Of a stretch of 64,000 nucleotides of DNA, positions 51,901-63,693 are shown piece by piece (position 1 is the stretch's first letter; every line of letters starts with the position of its first letter). Origin of the DNA: Caecitellus pseudoparvulus. Taxonomy: Eukaryota; Bigyra: Bicosoecida. The translations under genes were made by a program, and so were the position numbers. Under the pieces are notes generated by a model. The model was not told the origin of the DNA. It saw only the letters and a list, made by a program, of their open reading frames with translations, and searched no databases. Location: the NCBI GenBank assembly GCA_965644315.1, contig CBFFRQ010000057.1, forward strand, positions 124,001 through 188,000, read 5' to 3'.

Positions 51901-54900
51901 CTAGCCGTCATCCAAGGTCGCACAGCTCGCAGGTCCACCCAGTCATGCACGTGCGCTTGCAGCATGCGCTCTTGGGGCGTGATCTCCTTCGCAGCAGCCC
52001 CCACAGCAACAACTCCCTCTGCACCGAATTGAGTACTGCCACGGACCGTCAAGGTGCGATGCACTGGTGGGCGAGCAGAAGGCCGGGCCTTGCCTTGGGG
52101 CGGCTTTGTCGGCACGCGGCTGGGCGAGCCTTCCCTGTCAGTCGCATCACGCTCGCTGGCTCGCAAGGCGGCAGCCAGACCCCCCGCCACACTGCGTGTC
52201 ACGAGGGAAGAATGCTGTCGCAGCTGGCGCTGCTTGTCTGTGGCCCGCTCGGCGCGGGCTGCTTCTGCATCGGGCTTTGTGTGGCGAGGGTCACCCCAGC
52301 CGTACAGGCCATCTCCCGCGCCGATGCAGCCGACACCGCCAAAGGCGAGTGCCGCAACAACATCAGCTTCGATGAACAGCGTGCGGCAGCCACAGGCAGT
52401 CACACGCCGAACGGCGCCCGCAATGCCCCGGATCATACTCATGCGCCGGGCAAACTTTCGGGCGCGGAAGGCTCGTTGGATGGCAGTAGCTGCGCGCAGC
52501 TGCAGGACTTGCAGCGGCGCAGCTGGGCTCAGCGACACTCGAGTGGAGTGCGAGCGCCAGGCTGCTTGAATGGCAGTGGCTGCAGCCACGGCATCAACGG
52601 CCCACACTGGCATGAGGGTGCAGGGCGGCAGAATCGGATGCAGCGTGTCCCGTTCCGTGCCCGCAGCAGAGGCAATGGAGGCGATGCTGCGCGAGGAAAT
52701 CGAGCGGGACACGCTCTGCTGCCGGGTGGGGGGACTTGCCTGACGCAGCACGGGCGTGGACTTGGACCCGCCCATATGAGCGTCGGGCACCACATCACTG
52801 CCGAGCGCTCCTTCGGCCAAGTGCAGCGAGCGACGAGCACGGGCCACAGTCTTGTGCCCTGAGCCGCCTGGTTCTAAGCCAACCTCGTGCCCCTGCACAG
52901 GCAGCGCACGGGCGGCGATCTTCGTCACGTCTTGCTCGTGTTGCCAAGCCCGTGCTGCGGATGATTGCAGCAGGCCCAAGGCCTGGCTCACGACGAAGTG
53001 AGAGGGTGGCGCATCTGGCTGGTCCACCCCCTCTGTATCGCCCCTTCCATCCATGGACGCACTGCGAGGCACTTCTCCGCCCTCCAGCTGCAAGGTGCTG
53101 TGGGAGGCGGAGTGGGTGGCGTGCGACGTGCCTGCGGGCGCAATTTCAGCCATGCAAGCTCGCCGCATGGCGGCCGTCCATGGACGCAGGCGGAGCAGCA
53201 GACGGGCCAGATCACGAGGTGATGCGGCAGTGTACGTCTCGTAAGTGGCCTTGGGAGGCGGGATGAGCTGATGGGGTTGCTTGAAGCCAGCCACACGCGT
53301 CCGTGCCCACCGCCCAATGAAGTCACCTCGCTGACCCGCACTGCCCTGCACAGTGTCTGCTTGCGCGCCACTACGTCCTTCCCGTGCCGCCCCCTGCTGC
53401 TGCTGCTGCTTGCTGTGCCACGCGCGCAGTAGGTCGGCCTGATCAGCCCTGCTTTGTCGCATGGACTGGCCATATCGCTCCTTGGGGAGCCAAGACGTGT
53501 CGATGAGGCTGCGAATGTCAAGGGGCGTGCGGGGCACCAGCGCGGCAAGGGCAGCCCGTACTCTTGCTGTGCCCCCGAACAGTCGAGTGAAGGGAAGGGG
53601 TGCTGAGGCCAGAGTGCCATCTGACGTGTATCGAGTCCTGCCTGCTGCAGGCGGTGGGCGAGCACCCGCCCCAGGCAAGCCCCAGCCCGACAATAGACCT
53701 CCTGCGCTCGGCATCCGAAGAATGGCCAGCAGGTCTGGCGCCATGCCCGCCACACCTTCGGCGCCACCCTTCGCAACGGAGCAGTGGAGGTCGTGCATGT
53801 CCAAGACGGTGGACATTCCGTGCGCCTTGGCAGCCTGCCTGATGCGCTTAGCACGCTTGCGGCGCAAGGCGCGGTGCAAGGCTGGGCGCCGCAGTAACAC
53901 CACACCCGCTGCCGCAGCCGTGCTCGTGAGCAAGCGCACCCCGACCACAGGCAGCGCTGTGGGGGGAATGGCAACCGCAACGCCACTGACAGGGTCCAGG
54001 GCAAGGCTGTCCCCACCAAACGCGCCCTGGAGCACAACGCCCAGACCTGTGCAATTAGGCAGGTGAGTTGGATCCCCCTCTCCACCTGCCGCATCCTCCC
54101 ACACACCTGGCACCTCTCCCGTCTCGCCCCGAGCGATGGCGTCCTCCCTGGCTTTTCCGAGCACTGTGCGCTGTCGAGTAGAGAGTACCGTGGAACTGAG
54201 TGATGTTGCCACATCCCCTGCTTGGCTTGCAGTTGAGCTTCCAGTCAGAACACCTGCTGTCGGGCGGCCGCTACTTGGGTCCTGCCCCGCCACCAAGACA
54301 GCACCGAGCCCTGCAGTCACCGTGACGTCCTCTGTGGGCCCCGCAAAAGCTGTGATGACGCCCAGCGCACGGGACAGGGCTGCAGCGGGCAAGTACTGGT
54401 CAACTTTCACCGTTGCGGGGATGAGCTGCCCGGCAGCAGCAGAAACGGGGCCCTTGGCAAGCGCACCGCCACTGGAGCCATCGCGCGAGGCCTGCCGGGC
54501 ATGCACCACGCCAGCTTGGCTGCGAAGCAGGCGGGCATTGCGGTGGTGAGTGAGGATGCTCACAATGTGCTTAAGGATGCTGTCCTCTCCGCCGTCGGCT
54601 TGTCGCTCCCCCGCTGACACTTGTTTGTGCAGCCAGGTCAGGGAAGCTTCCCGCCCACCACTGGCGGCAGAGGACAACCCACCCATGGTGAAGGGCAGCA
54701 GGGGAGACTGCACTACATGCTGCAAGTGCACCGCGCACGGCTGCAGGGTGGATGCCACCTTGGCGTGTGTCAGGTGCTGCAGCCGGTAAGGGTCAGGTTG
54801 CTGCCCCGCAGCAGGTTGCCCAGCCTTGCCCTCCGCTGCGGAGGCACGCTTTGGTTGGACTGGCTGTGGCAGGGCCGACACCTGCCGGTCCAGCCATCGA

Positions 54901-57900
54901 CTGGCTGCCTCGACTTCGCCCGCAGCTGCAAGCAGCTGTCGCCACTGACTGCGCAGCATGGCCACATCTGGGACAAGGTGTTGCAGGGGCAGGGCATGGC
55001 CAGGAGCGTGCATGTACTCGTCTGCAGCAGCACGTGCCCCCTCTGTGCCACCCACATCGGGAGACTGCCCCTCCACCACGCGAGTGAATGTCGTCCTCTG
55101 CCCCTGCATGAGAGAGGGCTCAAAGCCAGCGTTGTCTTCGGGTGGGATCAAGGTGTTTACCGGGTCTGGGTGCAAGGCATCCGCTGGCAAATACTTGTTC
55201 AGCGCTGCCTCCGAAAAAGCCCCACACACTCCAACAGCTGCAGCCGCGACGTGCAGTGCAGAGCGCGCGCAGGGGGCTGCTTCGGGGGATTCCCTCACCA
55301 GGGGCGCAAACACAGGCATATCCAACGCACGGGGCGCTGCGGGCGGGTGGTGGGCTGCGATGGCACTGGGCACCCACGCATCAAGCAACTCAGCGACTGG
55401 TGGCACTGCCGCGGCAGATTGAGTCGAGGCGGTGATGCCAGCAGAGGTCAGGAACACTTCGTTGCCGCACTTTCCACCCTCACCTCCGGCTGTGTCATCA
55501 TGCCGCACTGCCGCCTCAGGCTGCATCCAGGCTTGGAGTGCAGCATGAGCGGAGGCAGCTGCAGCCGCACCGAGCTCCGCCACGCCACACTGAGTCGGCG
55601 CACTGCGCGAGAAAGCCGGCTCCGCCTCCTCACTCGTGACTGGGACCCTGCCTCCGTGTGGCAGAGGAAGAGATGCATCCTCTGGTGGTTCCATGGCGTA
55701 GAAATGGGATGGTGTGTGCAAATGCCTGGCGCCGCCGGCCCACAGACCCTGCAGGCGCAGCGACATGCTGTGACAGGCGCCTGCGTCGGTGGCAAAGACT
55801 TCCGCGGAAGAAGCGGTGCTCGCGGGGGGGCGCCGTCCTCGGCCACACATTTGGTCATTTCTGGGCGAGCCACTTGCGGCGCGGGTGGGGCCCTGGGCTG
55901 CCACCGGGAGGAGGGATCTCCCAACTCCGGCAGTGTGCCACCCTACAATGGGCCCTCGCACTGCGGCAAAATTGGACGAGAACTGATCTGGCGTCCGTCC
56001 AGCTGCATGCTCCAGGGCAAGGCGCAAGGTGATGTGGGCCGCTGCGGGTGTCACTGGCGCCAGCAACACCCATGGAGAGGGGGGCAGCCCCACCTCCCCC
56101 ACCCCGAGCGGCGCCCCGCGCACAGCGGGCTCGGGAGCACCCGGCGGTAGCAAGCTGGCGATGTGCCCTGCCAGACGCTGACGGAAGGCTTTGGAGTGGC
56201 TGACTAGTCCGATGGAGGTGGGAATGTCCTTGGGCTGGCGTGCAGCCGCCACTGGGTCGAAGGCCGTCTCTGATTGCTCGCCGCTGCCGCCCTGCAGATC
56301 GGCAAACACGCCCGTACTTGGCATTTCCCCGGTCACAGCGACATACTTGACGGCTTGGCTGACGAACTCCTCCGCATCGCCTCGGCACAGGGTGGCTACG
56401 CGCCTGGCCTGCGCGGCAGCTTGTTTGCGCAGGATGGAGTAGGCGGCGGAGTGGGGGATGATGGGCGCTGCCACGACATGCCGCAGCATCCACGGCGTGC
56501 TGCCACCCACCACGCGCTCCTGCTGCGAGGCAGGGGATGTGGTGGGGAAGCCTGTGGCGCCACCCTGCCCCCCCCGCTGCGCGGGAATGGGCCTTCCGTC
56601 AACCGATGGCGTGGCGCGACTGCCTCTCGCAGAGACGTCAATGTATGGGAGACCGACAGCTTTCCAGATGCTGCGGACGGAGGGGAACTGGGCAGCCACT
56701 TCTACAAGGCTGCGTTGTGCTCGCTTGACAGCTCGATGCAGCGCTCGTTGTGCCAGGGGCCACGGGTAGATGAACTGTCCTGTGGCCGTGGTGAGCACAC
56801 CCGCGGCGCCCGTAGCTGCAACTGATCGTGGGGACCCCATGACGCCCGTGTGTGGAGTGTCCAGCGGCTGCCGCTGCGGGCTGTGGGGGGCACCAGCCCT
56901 GAACCCCGTGGCCCCGGGGCTCGTCGCCACCTGCAGTTGGGGCCTCCTCGTGGAGGCCGGCGAGGCAGCATCAGCAGGGCCACGGTGGGGCCTGCTCGGT
57001 GAGATGGTGCGGCCCGCAGATTGGCGAGCTGAGGGAGAAGGGGGGCCGGAGGGACCTGTTGCTGCGTTGGGGCGGCGGTGGGGGGACACAGCTCCCATGG
57101 CCAGTGTCGCTAGGCGGGCAGCAGAGAGCCGGCGCTGCTTTCTGTACAGCGCCGCAGAAGTGGGTCGGCCTGCAGACCAGAAGCGCTCAGCAGTGCTCAG
57201 CGGTGTGGGGCCTGGGGGGTCTGGAGTCGGCACGTGCGCCTTGGGATGCCTGTGGGTCACCGCCACCCACCAGTGCACATAGGCTTGCAGCACCTGCGTC
57301 GTCAGGACCTGCACTTGTTGAGCAAGGCACACAGCTGACTGCATGCTGGGGTGCACATGTTCCAAGGGTGCGGGGGGGTCTGGCGGTGCTGCCCGGCCCT
57401 CCTCCTCTTCGCTGTCGGACCAGTACACCAGAGGAGTCGTCTCGTGCAGCGGGTCCAGCGGCACGGAGTGCACTTGAGGGCGATGCCCAGGGACAGCGAC
57501 GCCACCAGAGACGGGGATGTGTGCGCTGGCGCCTGCCTTGGGCCGGGTGGTAGTGCCCTGCGACTGGGACAGCCGCGCCGCCACGGCTCGCCGACCAGCC
57601 GCAGCAGCATTGGCGGTGACACCCACCGCCTGCAGCTCGCTCAGCGTGGCATAGAGTGTAGGGTGTGCACGCTTGTGTCTGGACTTGAGCAGGCGCCGCT
57701 GTGTGCGAGGGTGCGCCATCCAGGGAAAGGAGGCGATGGACGTGGCAACGGCGGGATCGGCCCCGGCGTCCACCCCACCTTCTCCCCCCCCACTGCGCAT
57801 GCAGAAGGGGGGCATGGACTGTAACAGCCGCCTGCGGGCAGCTCGCCACAGGCGCACCCCCCAGGAAACGCCATAGGTGCTGCTGGCTGTCGCAGCATCT

Positions 57901-60493
57901 CCGCTGCTCTGCCCACGGAGGAACGTCTGCTGTTGCTGCCACAACAAGCCCCCCGGGCGCCGGGCATGCCGCAACTCCGGCAAGAAATGCACGACATACG
58001 GCTCCCATCGGCCAAGATCGGACACGAGGGCATGCAAGGCAACTGATGACGTCTCATTCAGCCCTGGCGGCACTTCTCCCTGGATGCCGTAGGGGTTCTC
58101 GTCGGCCCCGTTCGTCGACTCAGCTCTCGAGGTCGATGGGGTGGGTGCAAACGTCACCTTGCCACCAGCCCCAGAGTGTGGGGGCGAGAAGAGTGCTGAT
58201 TTTTGAGACGAGCGGACCGTGGGAGAAGGTGGCACCACCAGGGGCTTACGACCACGCGCCCGTGCAGCTTGCTTCACTCGCGCGACGGCAGCATCAGCGT
58301 GTTGGCGTTGTCGCAGGCTGGCCGCCTTGAGAGCAGCTGCGTGCTCTGCTGCCTCAGATTGTGCCGTGGCAGCAGCAGTGAGGAGCCACTTGTGCGCCCG
58401 GCTGACAGCGCCGGTCACGCCAATGTACCCCGCATGCCGGCGCCACAGCACGCAGAGGCGAATGGAGACAAGGGATGCAGCGAGAGACTCCATGGCGATA
58501 GCAACTTTATGGTAGTAGGCACTGGTGATGGTGGCGGAGACAGAGGCAGTCAGCGCCTTCTCAGCGAGACTCCGCAGGGGTCGCGACATGCCCCGTGGCA
58601 CCATGATGCTGAGGCCGGCATCGTGGCAGCCCATGGCAGGCAGAGAAGGCCCCGTCAAATGCACTGTTGCAGGTGCTCCGCTCGGTGACGCCCCAGCCCA
58701 CGCTAGCAGCCCCTGCATGGCGCGCGGCACATCAGCCGGCGTAGTGCCGCTGCCTGGCACGGCAATGGCTGCAGTGGGGGTGAGCATGGCTTGTGCACGG
58801 GCGTGCCGGGCAATCCACACGGCAAGACAGTGCAGGCGGGCTAGGTGCCCTCGCACCGCGCGCTGGATGGCGCAGGCCGCTCGGGTGTGCCGCACGAGGC
58901 TACGGCGTGCGCGGAATGCCCGCTGAACCAGGCGCACACCTGCTGTCATGCGCATATGCTGCATGTCCTGCGCCAACTCATGCATGCCGGCAGACTTGAG
59001 CCATGCACGCACATCACGGTTCATGCGTGTGCGCCACAGATACCTGCGAACGCCCCGTTGCACTGCGATGATGGCTGGCACGGCTGCGATGATCCAGCTG
59101 GGTGCTGAGGCAGGGCCGAGTCGCAAAGAGTCCTTGGACACCTGCTGCTGCACCCCCTCAGGCTGGGTGAACACCAAGGCACCACCCGAGGAATGCACAC
59201 TGCTGGCCGCAGACAAGCCCGTCATGTCCCGCTCGGGCGAGGCATATGCCGGGGCGCTGGGCTGTTCCGCGTCTGAGCGGTGCAGGAGGGCTACGTTGGG
59301 GGGCAAACCACTGGCATCCACTTCCCCCGCATACTTCTCACACAGCCACTTCACTTCCAGCACTGTCACGCCAATGTGGGCATGGGCTGGCGCCCCCTCG
59401 TCAAACTGGGGTGGAGGCACAGACAGGGAATCTGTCAGAGGCGCAAGTGAGTAGGAGCGCAGGTCACCTCGCAGTGACATGGTGCGTGAAGCCTCCACGC
59501 CTGCTTTGTCTACGGCAGCTCCTGCCTGGGCTTGAAGCATGGAGGATGCTACCTCTCCTGGTGCTGCTGCCGGGTCAATCCTCGGCGCCAAGTCTGCTCC
59601 GCTCTCTACAGCCGCCATGCTGGACATGACGTGGTCTATCGGGCGCTCTGCCGGCACTACCAAGTGGTTATCAAGGCAGATGACGCTGGATGGCAGGTGC
59701 TCCAGCACACTGCGCCGGTACGCAGCGGCGTCTTGCAGCGTCACAGCAGGGAGCGGGGTGGGAAGGCGGAGCGGCACAGTTGTGCTACCAGGCGCTGGAA
59801 TGCCTTCATCTCCCACCCGAGGCAGGCCTGGAACAGGGATGCGATGTAGAGGCCACTGTGCGGCTGCCATGCGCCGGCCTGCCTCTCCAGAGCCAACGTC
59901 TGCTGCTCCTGACGCAGCTGCCGTGGCTGCCCACTCCGCAGCAATGGCGCCCTGCACACGCCGCTTGTAAGGCAGGAAGCAGAGGGGATTGTTGAACAAG
60001 GTCACTCGGCGCAGATGTGGAAGGGCTACGAGTGGCGCGACATCCGCAGGACTGCTAAGCGCGTTGCCGTGAAGGTAGACCACTGTGAGGAATGGCAGCT
60101 CTGGCCAAGCAGGCGGCGTATGCCCGACGCCAGTACTTGATGGCGCGTGCAGTTCCAAGGATGACAAGCCATTGTACGCCAGATCCTGGTCGGGCAAGGG
60201 CGCATCAAGGGGTGCAGGGCGGGCAGGACGCCGGGCAGGTCCACAGGTCGCCGCGACGGAGCAGCGAAACGCACAAGTTTGACCAGATTTTTGCACGCTG
60301 AGACCACACTTCGCAGCAGATCTGCCGAGGAAGACAAGAGGTAGTTGTTATGGGCAAATAGGACCTCAGTTACATCGCCCAGCGATTCCCTGAAGGCTCG
60401 CACAGCCCGATCTTGCTGTCCGGGCGTTTGGCCAGGAGGCTGGCTCACATCGGCAGCCAGCACCACCTGCCTGGCTTCCCCATCAGAGTCCAT
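48996..60493 (-). CDS. giant leucine-rich-repeat and IQ-motif protein
   Basis: Two exons, 60493-60275 and 60185-48996, encode 3802 residues; the second exon is 11.2 kb without a stop. The splice (89-bp intron, donor GTGCGT) joins CKNLVKL to DLAYNGLSSLEL, completing a leucine-rich repeat. The LRR domain fills the first 220 residues (VTEVLFAHNNYLLSS, FLTVVYLHGNALSS, RRVTLFNNPLCFLPYK) and ends in an LRR-cap (SVICLDNHLVVPAE). IQ motifs, which bind calmodulin or light chains, cluster near residues 450-540 (VQRAFRARRSLVRH, CAIQRAVRGHLARL) and 2600-2680 (AIQAAWRSHSTRV, AIQRAFRARKFARRM). The C-terminus has a long basic helix (RRQRDQRITDKIRRHKRQL). LRR-IQ proteins are common in cilia and centrosomes, but the role here is unknown. 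It converges on the RhoGAP gene (156 bp). Confidence 0.82.
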
Positions 60494-60852
60494 GGCGTGG
60501 TTGGGCAGGCCTTCACACCATGCAGAGCTCTTGTTAGAAGCCCTCACGTTTCCTGGGCCAGTTAGCAAGTGGCTTGCTGCACGCAATCTGCAGCAGCCTG
60601 CTTTGCGAGATTTGTTGCCTCGCGATGCCTGCCCTGTGCACTTCAGCAGCTTCCACGCGGCCAACGCCGCTGTGCCGGGCCAGGACGGCAAAACGCGCCC
60701 ACCCACACGACGCCGCCAACTTTCTGCTGGAAGCTGCGCCTCGATCCCGCGCATGTTAGTGGCGTGCACGCCTTGCCTCCGCAGCTGGACCCAGGCTTTG
60801 TCTGGGCTGCCCTGTGCCAGGATTTTCGACGGAGTACGGGGCGGCCTCCAGC
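60494..60852. promoter_or_regulatory. 359-bp divergent intergenic region
   Basis: Between the starts of the LRR-IQ gene (minus) and the anoctamin (plus). A shared promoter is inferred. An upstream exon of the anoctamin could be hidden here, because the frame around it is open from 60814, but no conserved block is visible. Confidence 0.35.
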
Positions 60853-63651
60853 ATGCCCAGCAAGCGCCAGCCAGCTCCCAAGGCATGGTGGGATACAGGG
60901 ATCACAGAGCGCATCAAGAAGAAGCGCAAGGCCAAGACTGCTGCGCGGGCCGCGCTGGCCGAGCTGGAAGGTGCGACAGCACCGCTTTTGCCCGGCCAGC
61001 CGCCCATCGACACGGAGTGGAGAAAGGACATGCACCGTGCCAGTTACGTGATGGTGCTGGAGAATTCGGACGGCTCCAAGGCGTGGATGCAGGAAGAGTT
61101 TGTGCCGCGTCTGCTCATGGCAGGCCTGCGCTGCGCAGCCCACGAAAGCAGCTGTCGCACCAGGGTGAGGGCTGCGGAAATCGGCGCCGCACGACACGAG
61201 CTTCATACACACCTCGCCCATGTTCAGGTTTTCTTGCATGTCTTCGCGTCAGCCTCTCGACTGCTGTATGAAGCCGACCTGCGAAATACGTACCTCAAGC
61301 TGTCCCCGCAAGAGCTCCGGCAGGCCGACATCAAGGCTAATGCTGCCTTGCAAGCCGCTGGCCTTCAGTTCAATCCTGAGCCACAGCCGAAGGCCTTGGA
61401 AGAGGAGGAGTTGGCCATTCCCACTGCCCCGGGGGGGGCTGCCCTTGACCCCTATGAGTACATATACGCGCCCTATCACAGCTCGGTCCCGAGCCAGCTG
61501 TGGGACAGGGACCCAGACACGCAAGCCATCCTGTCCAACACGCAGGCGCTGACCCTCCTGAAGATCATCATAGAAGGGCCCACTGGGGAGGGGGGGGCTG
61601 GGTGGAACCTTGGGCGGCTCATGGTGGGGGACAAGAAGCGCCTGCTCAAGTACTTCCCCGCCAAGTTTGCCTCCAGCTATGCAGACTTGTACGAGAAGTG
61701 GTACCGGTGGTGCACAGTGCCATGGTGGGCGCCTGTGGATGACATTAAAGCTGTCATGGGCGCTGAAATTGCCATGTACTTCGCGTTTGTGGGGTTCCTC
61801 ACGAAGAGCCTCATTGTCCCGGGCATTGTCGGGCTGGCCACGTTCGTGTACCAGTACGCAACGGGCACGGTGACATCGCTCACGTGGCTGCCAGTGCTTG
61901 GTTTGGTCATGGCTGTGTGGTGCACGGTGCTTACCGAGCTGTGGAAGCGAGAGCAAAACATGCTCGCGTTGCGGTGGGGCACCCTGCACTTTGAGCGCAC
62001 GGAGGTGCTGCGGCCGGAGTACATGGCGAGTGCAGAGGTGAGCAAGAAACGAAGCTTGATCACGGGAAAGCCGACGTTCTTCACTGACCCCGCCATCGCA
62101 CGGCTGAAGAACTCTGTGTCCCTCCTTGCCGTCACAGCCTCCGCTGGGCTCATCATCATAGTTGTCTTGTCGGTGTTTGTGACTCGTGGCCTGCTGGCGA
62201 GAGCAGAAGTGGCAGCGCACCTCCCAGCACACTCCTCTTCCACAATTTCCTCTTTCATCAACGCCCTCATCATTCAAATTGCCGGCTTTCTCTATAAACG
62301 CATGGCGGGCATGCTGACGGACTGGGAGAACCATCCGACAGAGTCCGCGTACATGGACTCACTGATCCTGAAGCGAGTCGTGTTCGACTTCGTGAACAAC
62401 TTCTTCCCTCTCTTCTTCATCATCGCGAAGTCGTTTGACTCCTTCAAGCTCCTGGGCGCAGACGTCACGTGCAAGAGTGCCTACTTGCACACTGGCTCCC
62501 CGTGCCTGTCGGAGCTGCAGACATCTGTCCTCATCATCTTCATCACACGCCTGACTGTCGGCAACATCACAGAGCTCCTCCTTCCATGTCTCATGCGGTC
62601 TGTCACTTCCTGTCGCAGGAAGTGTGCCTCAACACCCAAGAACTTGCCGGTCACGCCAGGTGGTCGCTTGGCAGGCGTCGTGTCAGCGGCTGAAGAGGAC
62701 GCGGACTTGGACAGCGAGGCAGTTCTGGAGGAGTACTTGGAAGTACTCATTACGTTTGCCTTTGCCGCGCTGTTCATGACTGCTTTCCCTCTTGCCCCCA
62801 TCATCGCCGCCCTGGCCTTCTACGTCGAGATGCGCGTGGACGCCTTCAAATTGCTGAAGGGCTCCACTCGCCCGGAGCCTCGTGCGGCGCAAGATATCGG
62901 CTCGTGGCTGCTGTGCTTCGAACTCATCGGCATCATCTGCGTGATCACGAACTTCATGATCGTTGTCTTTGTTGCAGACGAGTTCTTCGGGGTGCATGAC
63001 CGGTACGCAAAGCTGGTGCTGTTCATTGTGCTGCAGTACGGCGTGTTTGCCGTGAAACTCATCATTGCTGCAGCAGTGCCTGACCAGCCATCGCAAGTGG
63101 CCCTGCAGCAAGAGCGAGGGGAGTACCTGGTGGGGAAGCACCTGGACGGCATCCCCGATGAAATCACGTCAGTGGCTGCACTGCAGGCTGCGGAGGATGA
63201 AAACACCGGTGCCTCAGACGGTGTCGCCGGCTCTGGCCAGGCTGCTGCAGCCAAGGCAGACTCCGGCGCAGATCCACGCACTGGCACGGCACTGTACAAC
63301 CAGCGGCTGGCTGACGTGGTGACAAAGGTGGATGCAGCTTGGCGCGTGGGGGGCGATGAGGACTCCATGGTGCCCTCGCCTGACATGTGGGGCCAGGGAA
63401 CGCAGCGCCTGCGGCGGCTGCGGCCCTCCGACGCCTCCACCATTGACACAGAGGACTCCATGAGCTACATCAGCACAGCCAGTGGAACAGGGGGCATCCT
63501 CCTTACCCGGCGAAAGGGTGCCCAGGGCGATTCCAAGGCTCAACCAGCTGCGGCGGCGTCTCCCGAGCAGCCTCTGACGCAGGCCTCCAGTGCCCGGGCG
63601 TATGGAACCATCAACGGCTCGCAGCGCGGGGGCAGCTCGTCAAGCTCTTGA
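60853..63651 (+). CDS. anoctamin (TMEM16 family) channel or scramblase
   Basis: Two exons, 60853-61164 and 61228-63651, give 911 residues; the 63-bp intron (donor GTGAGG, acceptor TTCAG) is a multiple of three with no stop. The N-terminal cytosolic part contains VFLHVFASASRLLYEADL and reaches the first span at about residue 295 (MYFAFVGFLTKSLIVPGIVG). Anoctamin signatures are WKREQNMLALRWGTLHFE, VFDFVNNFFPLFFI, the span-6 region EYLEVLITFAFAALFMTAFP and LAPIIAALAFYVEMRVDAFK (calcium-site helices 6-8 in the family). About ten spans are expected. TMEM16 proteins are calcium-activated chloride channels or lipid scramblases. The C-terminal 190 residues are cytosolic and Ser/Ala-rich. ATG 60853 is the first ATG in the open frame. 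Confidence 0.92.
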   Translation: MPSKRQPAPKAWWDTGITERIKKKRKAKTAARAALAELEGATAPLLPGQPPIDTEWRKDMHRASYVMVLENSDGSKAWMQEEFVPRLLMAGLRCAAHESSCRTRVRAAEIGAARHELHTHLAHVQVFLHVFASASRLLYEADLRNTYLKLSPQELRQADIKANAALQAAGLQFNPEPQPKALEEEELAIPTAPGGAALDPYEYIYAPYHSSVPSQLWDRDPDTQAILSNTQALTLLKIIIEGPTGEGGAGWNLGRLMVGDKKRLLKYFPAKFASSYADLYEKWYRWCTVPWWAPVDDIKAVMGAEIAMYFAFVGFLTKSLIVPGIVGLATFVYQYATGTVTSLTWLPVLGLVMAVWCTVLTELWKREQNMLALRWGTLHFERTEVLRPEYMASAEVSKKRSLITGKPTFFTDPAIARLKNSVSLLAVTASAGLIIIVVLSVFVTRGLLARAEVAAHLPAHSSSTISSFINALIIQIAGFLYKRMAGMLTDWENHPTESAYMDSLILKRVVFDFVNNFFPLFFIIAKSFDSFKLLGADVTCKSAYLHTGSPCLSELQTSVLIIFITRLTVGNITELLLPCLMRSVTSCRRKCASTPKNLPVTPGGRLAGVVSAAEEDADLDSEAVLEEYLEVLITFAFAALFMTAFPLAPIIAALAFYVEMRVDAFKLLKGSTRPEPRAAQDIGSWLLCFELIGIICVITNFMIVVFVADEFFGVHDRYAKLVLFIVLQYGVFAVKLIIAAAVPDQPSQVALQQERGEYLVGKHLDGIPDEITSVAALQAAEDENTGASDGVAGSGQAAAAKADSGADPRTGTALYNQRLADVVTKVDAAWRVGGDEDSMVPSPDMWGQGTQRLRRLRPSDASTIDTEDSMSYISTASGTGGILLTRRKGAQGDSKAQPAAAASPEQPLTQASSARAYGTINGSQRGGSSSSS

Positions 63652-63693
63652 ATGTGTTGAATTGTTTAGCGTCCATTCACTTGTCTGGGCGCA

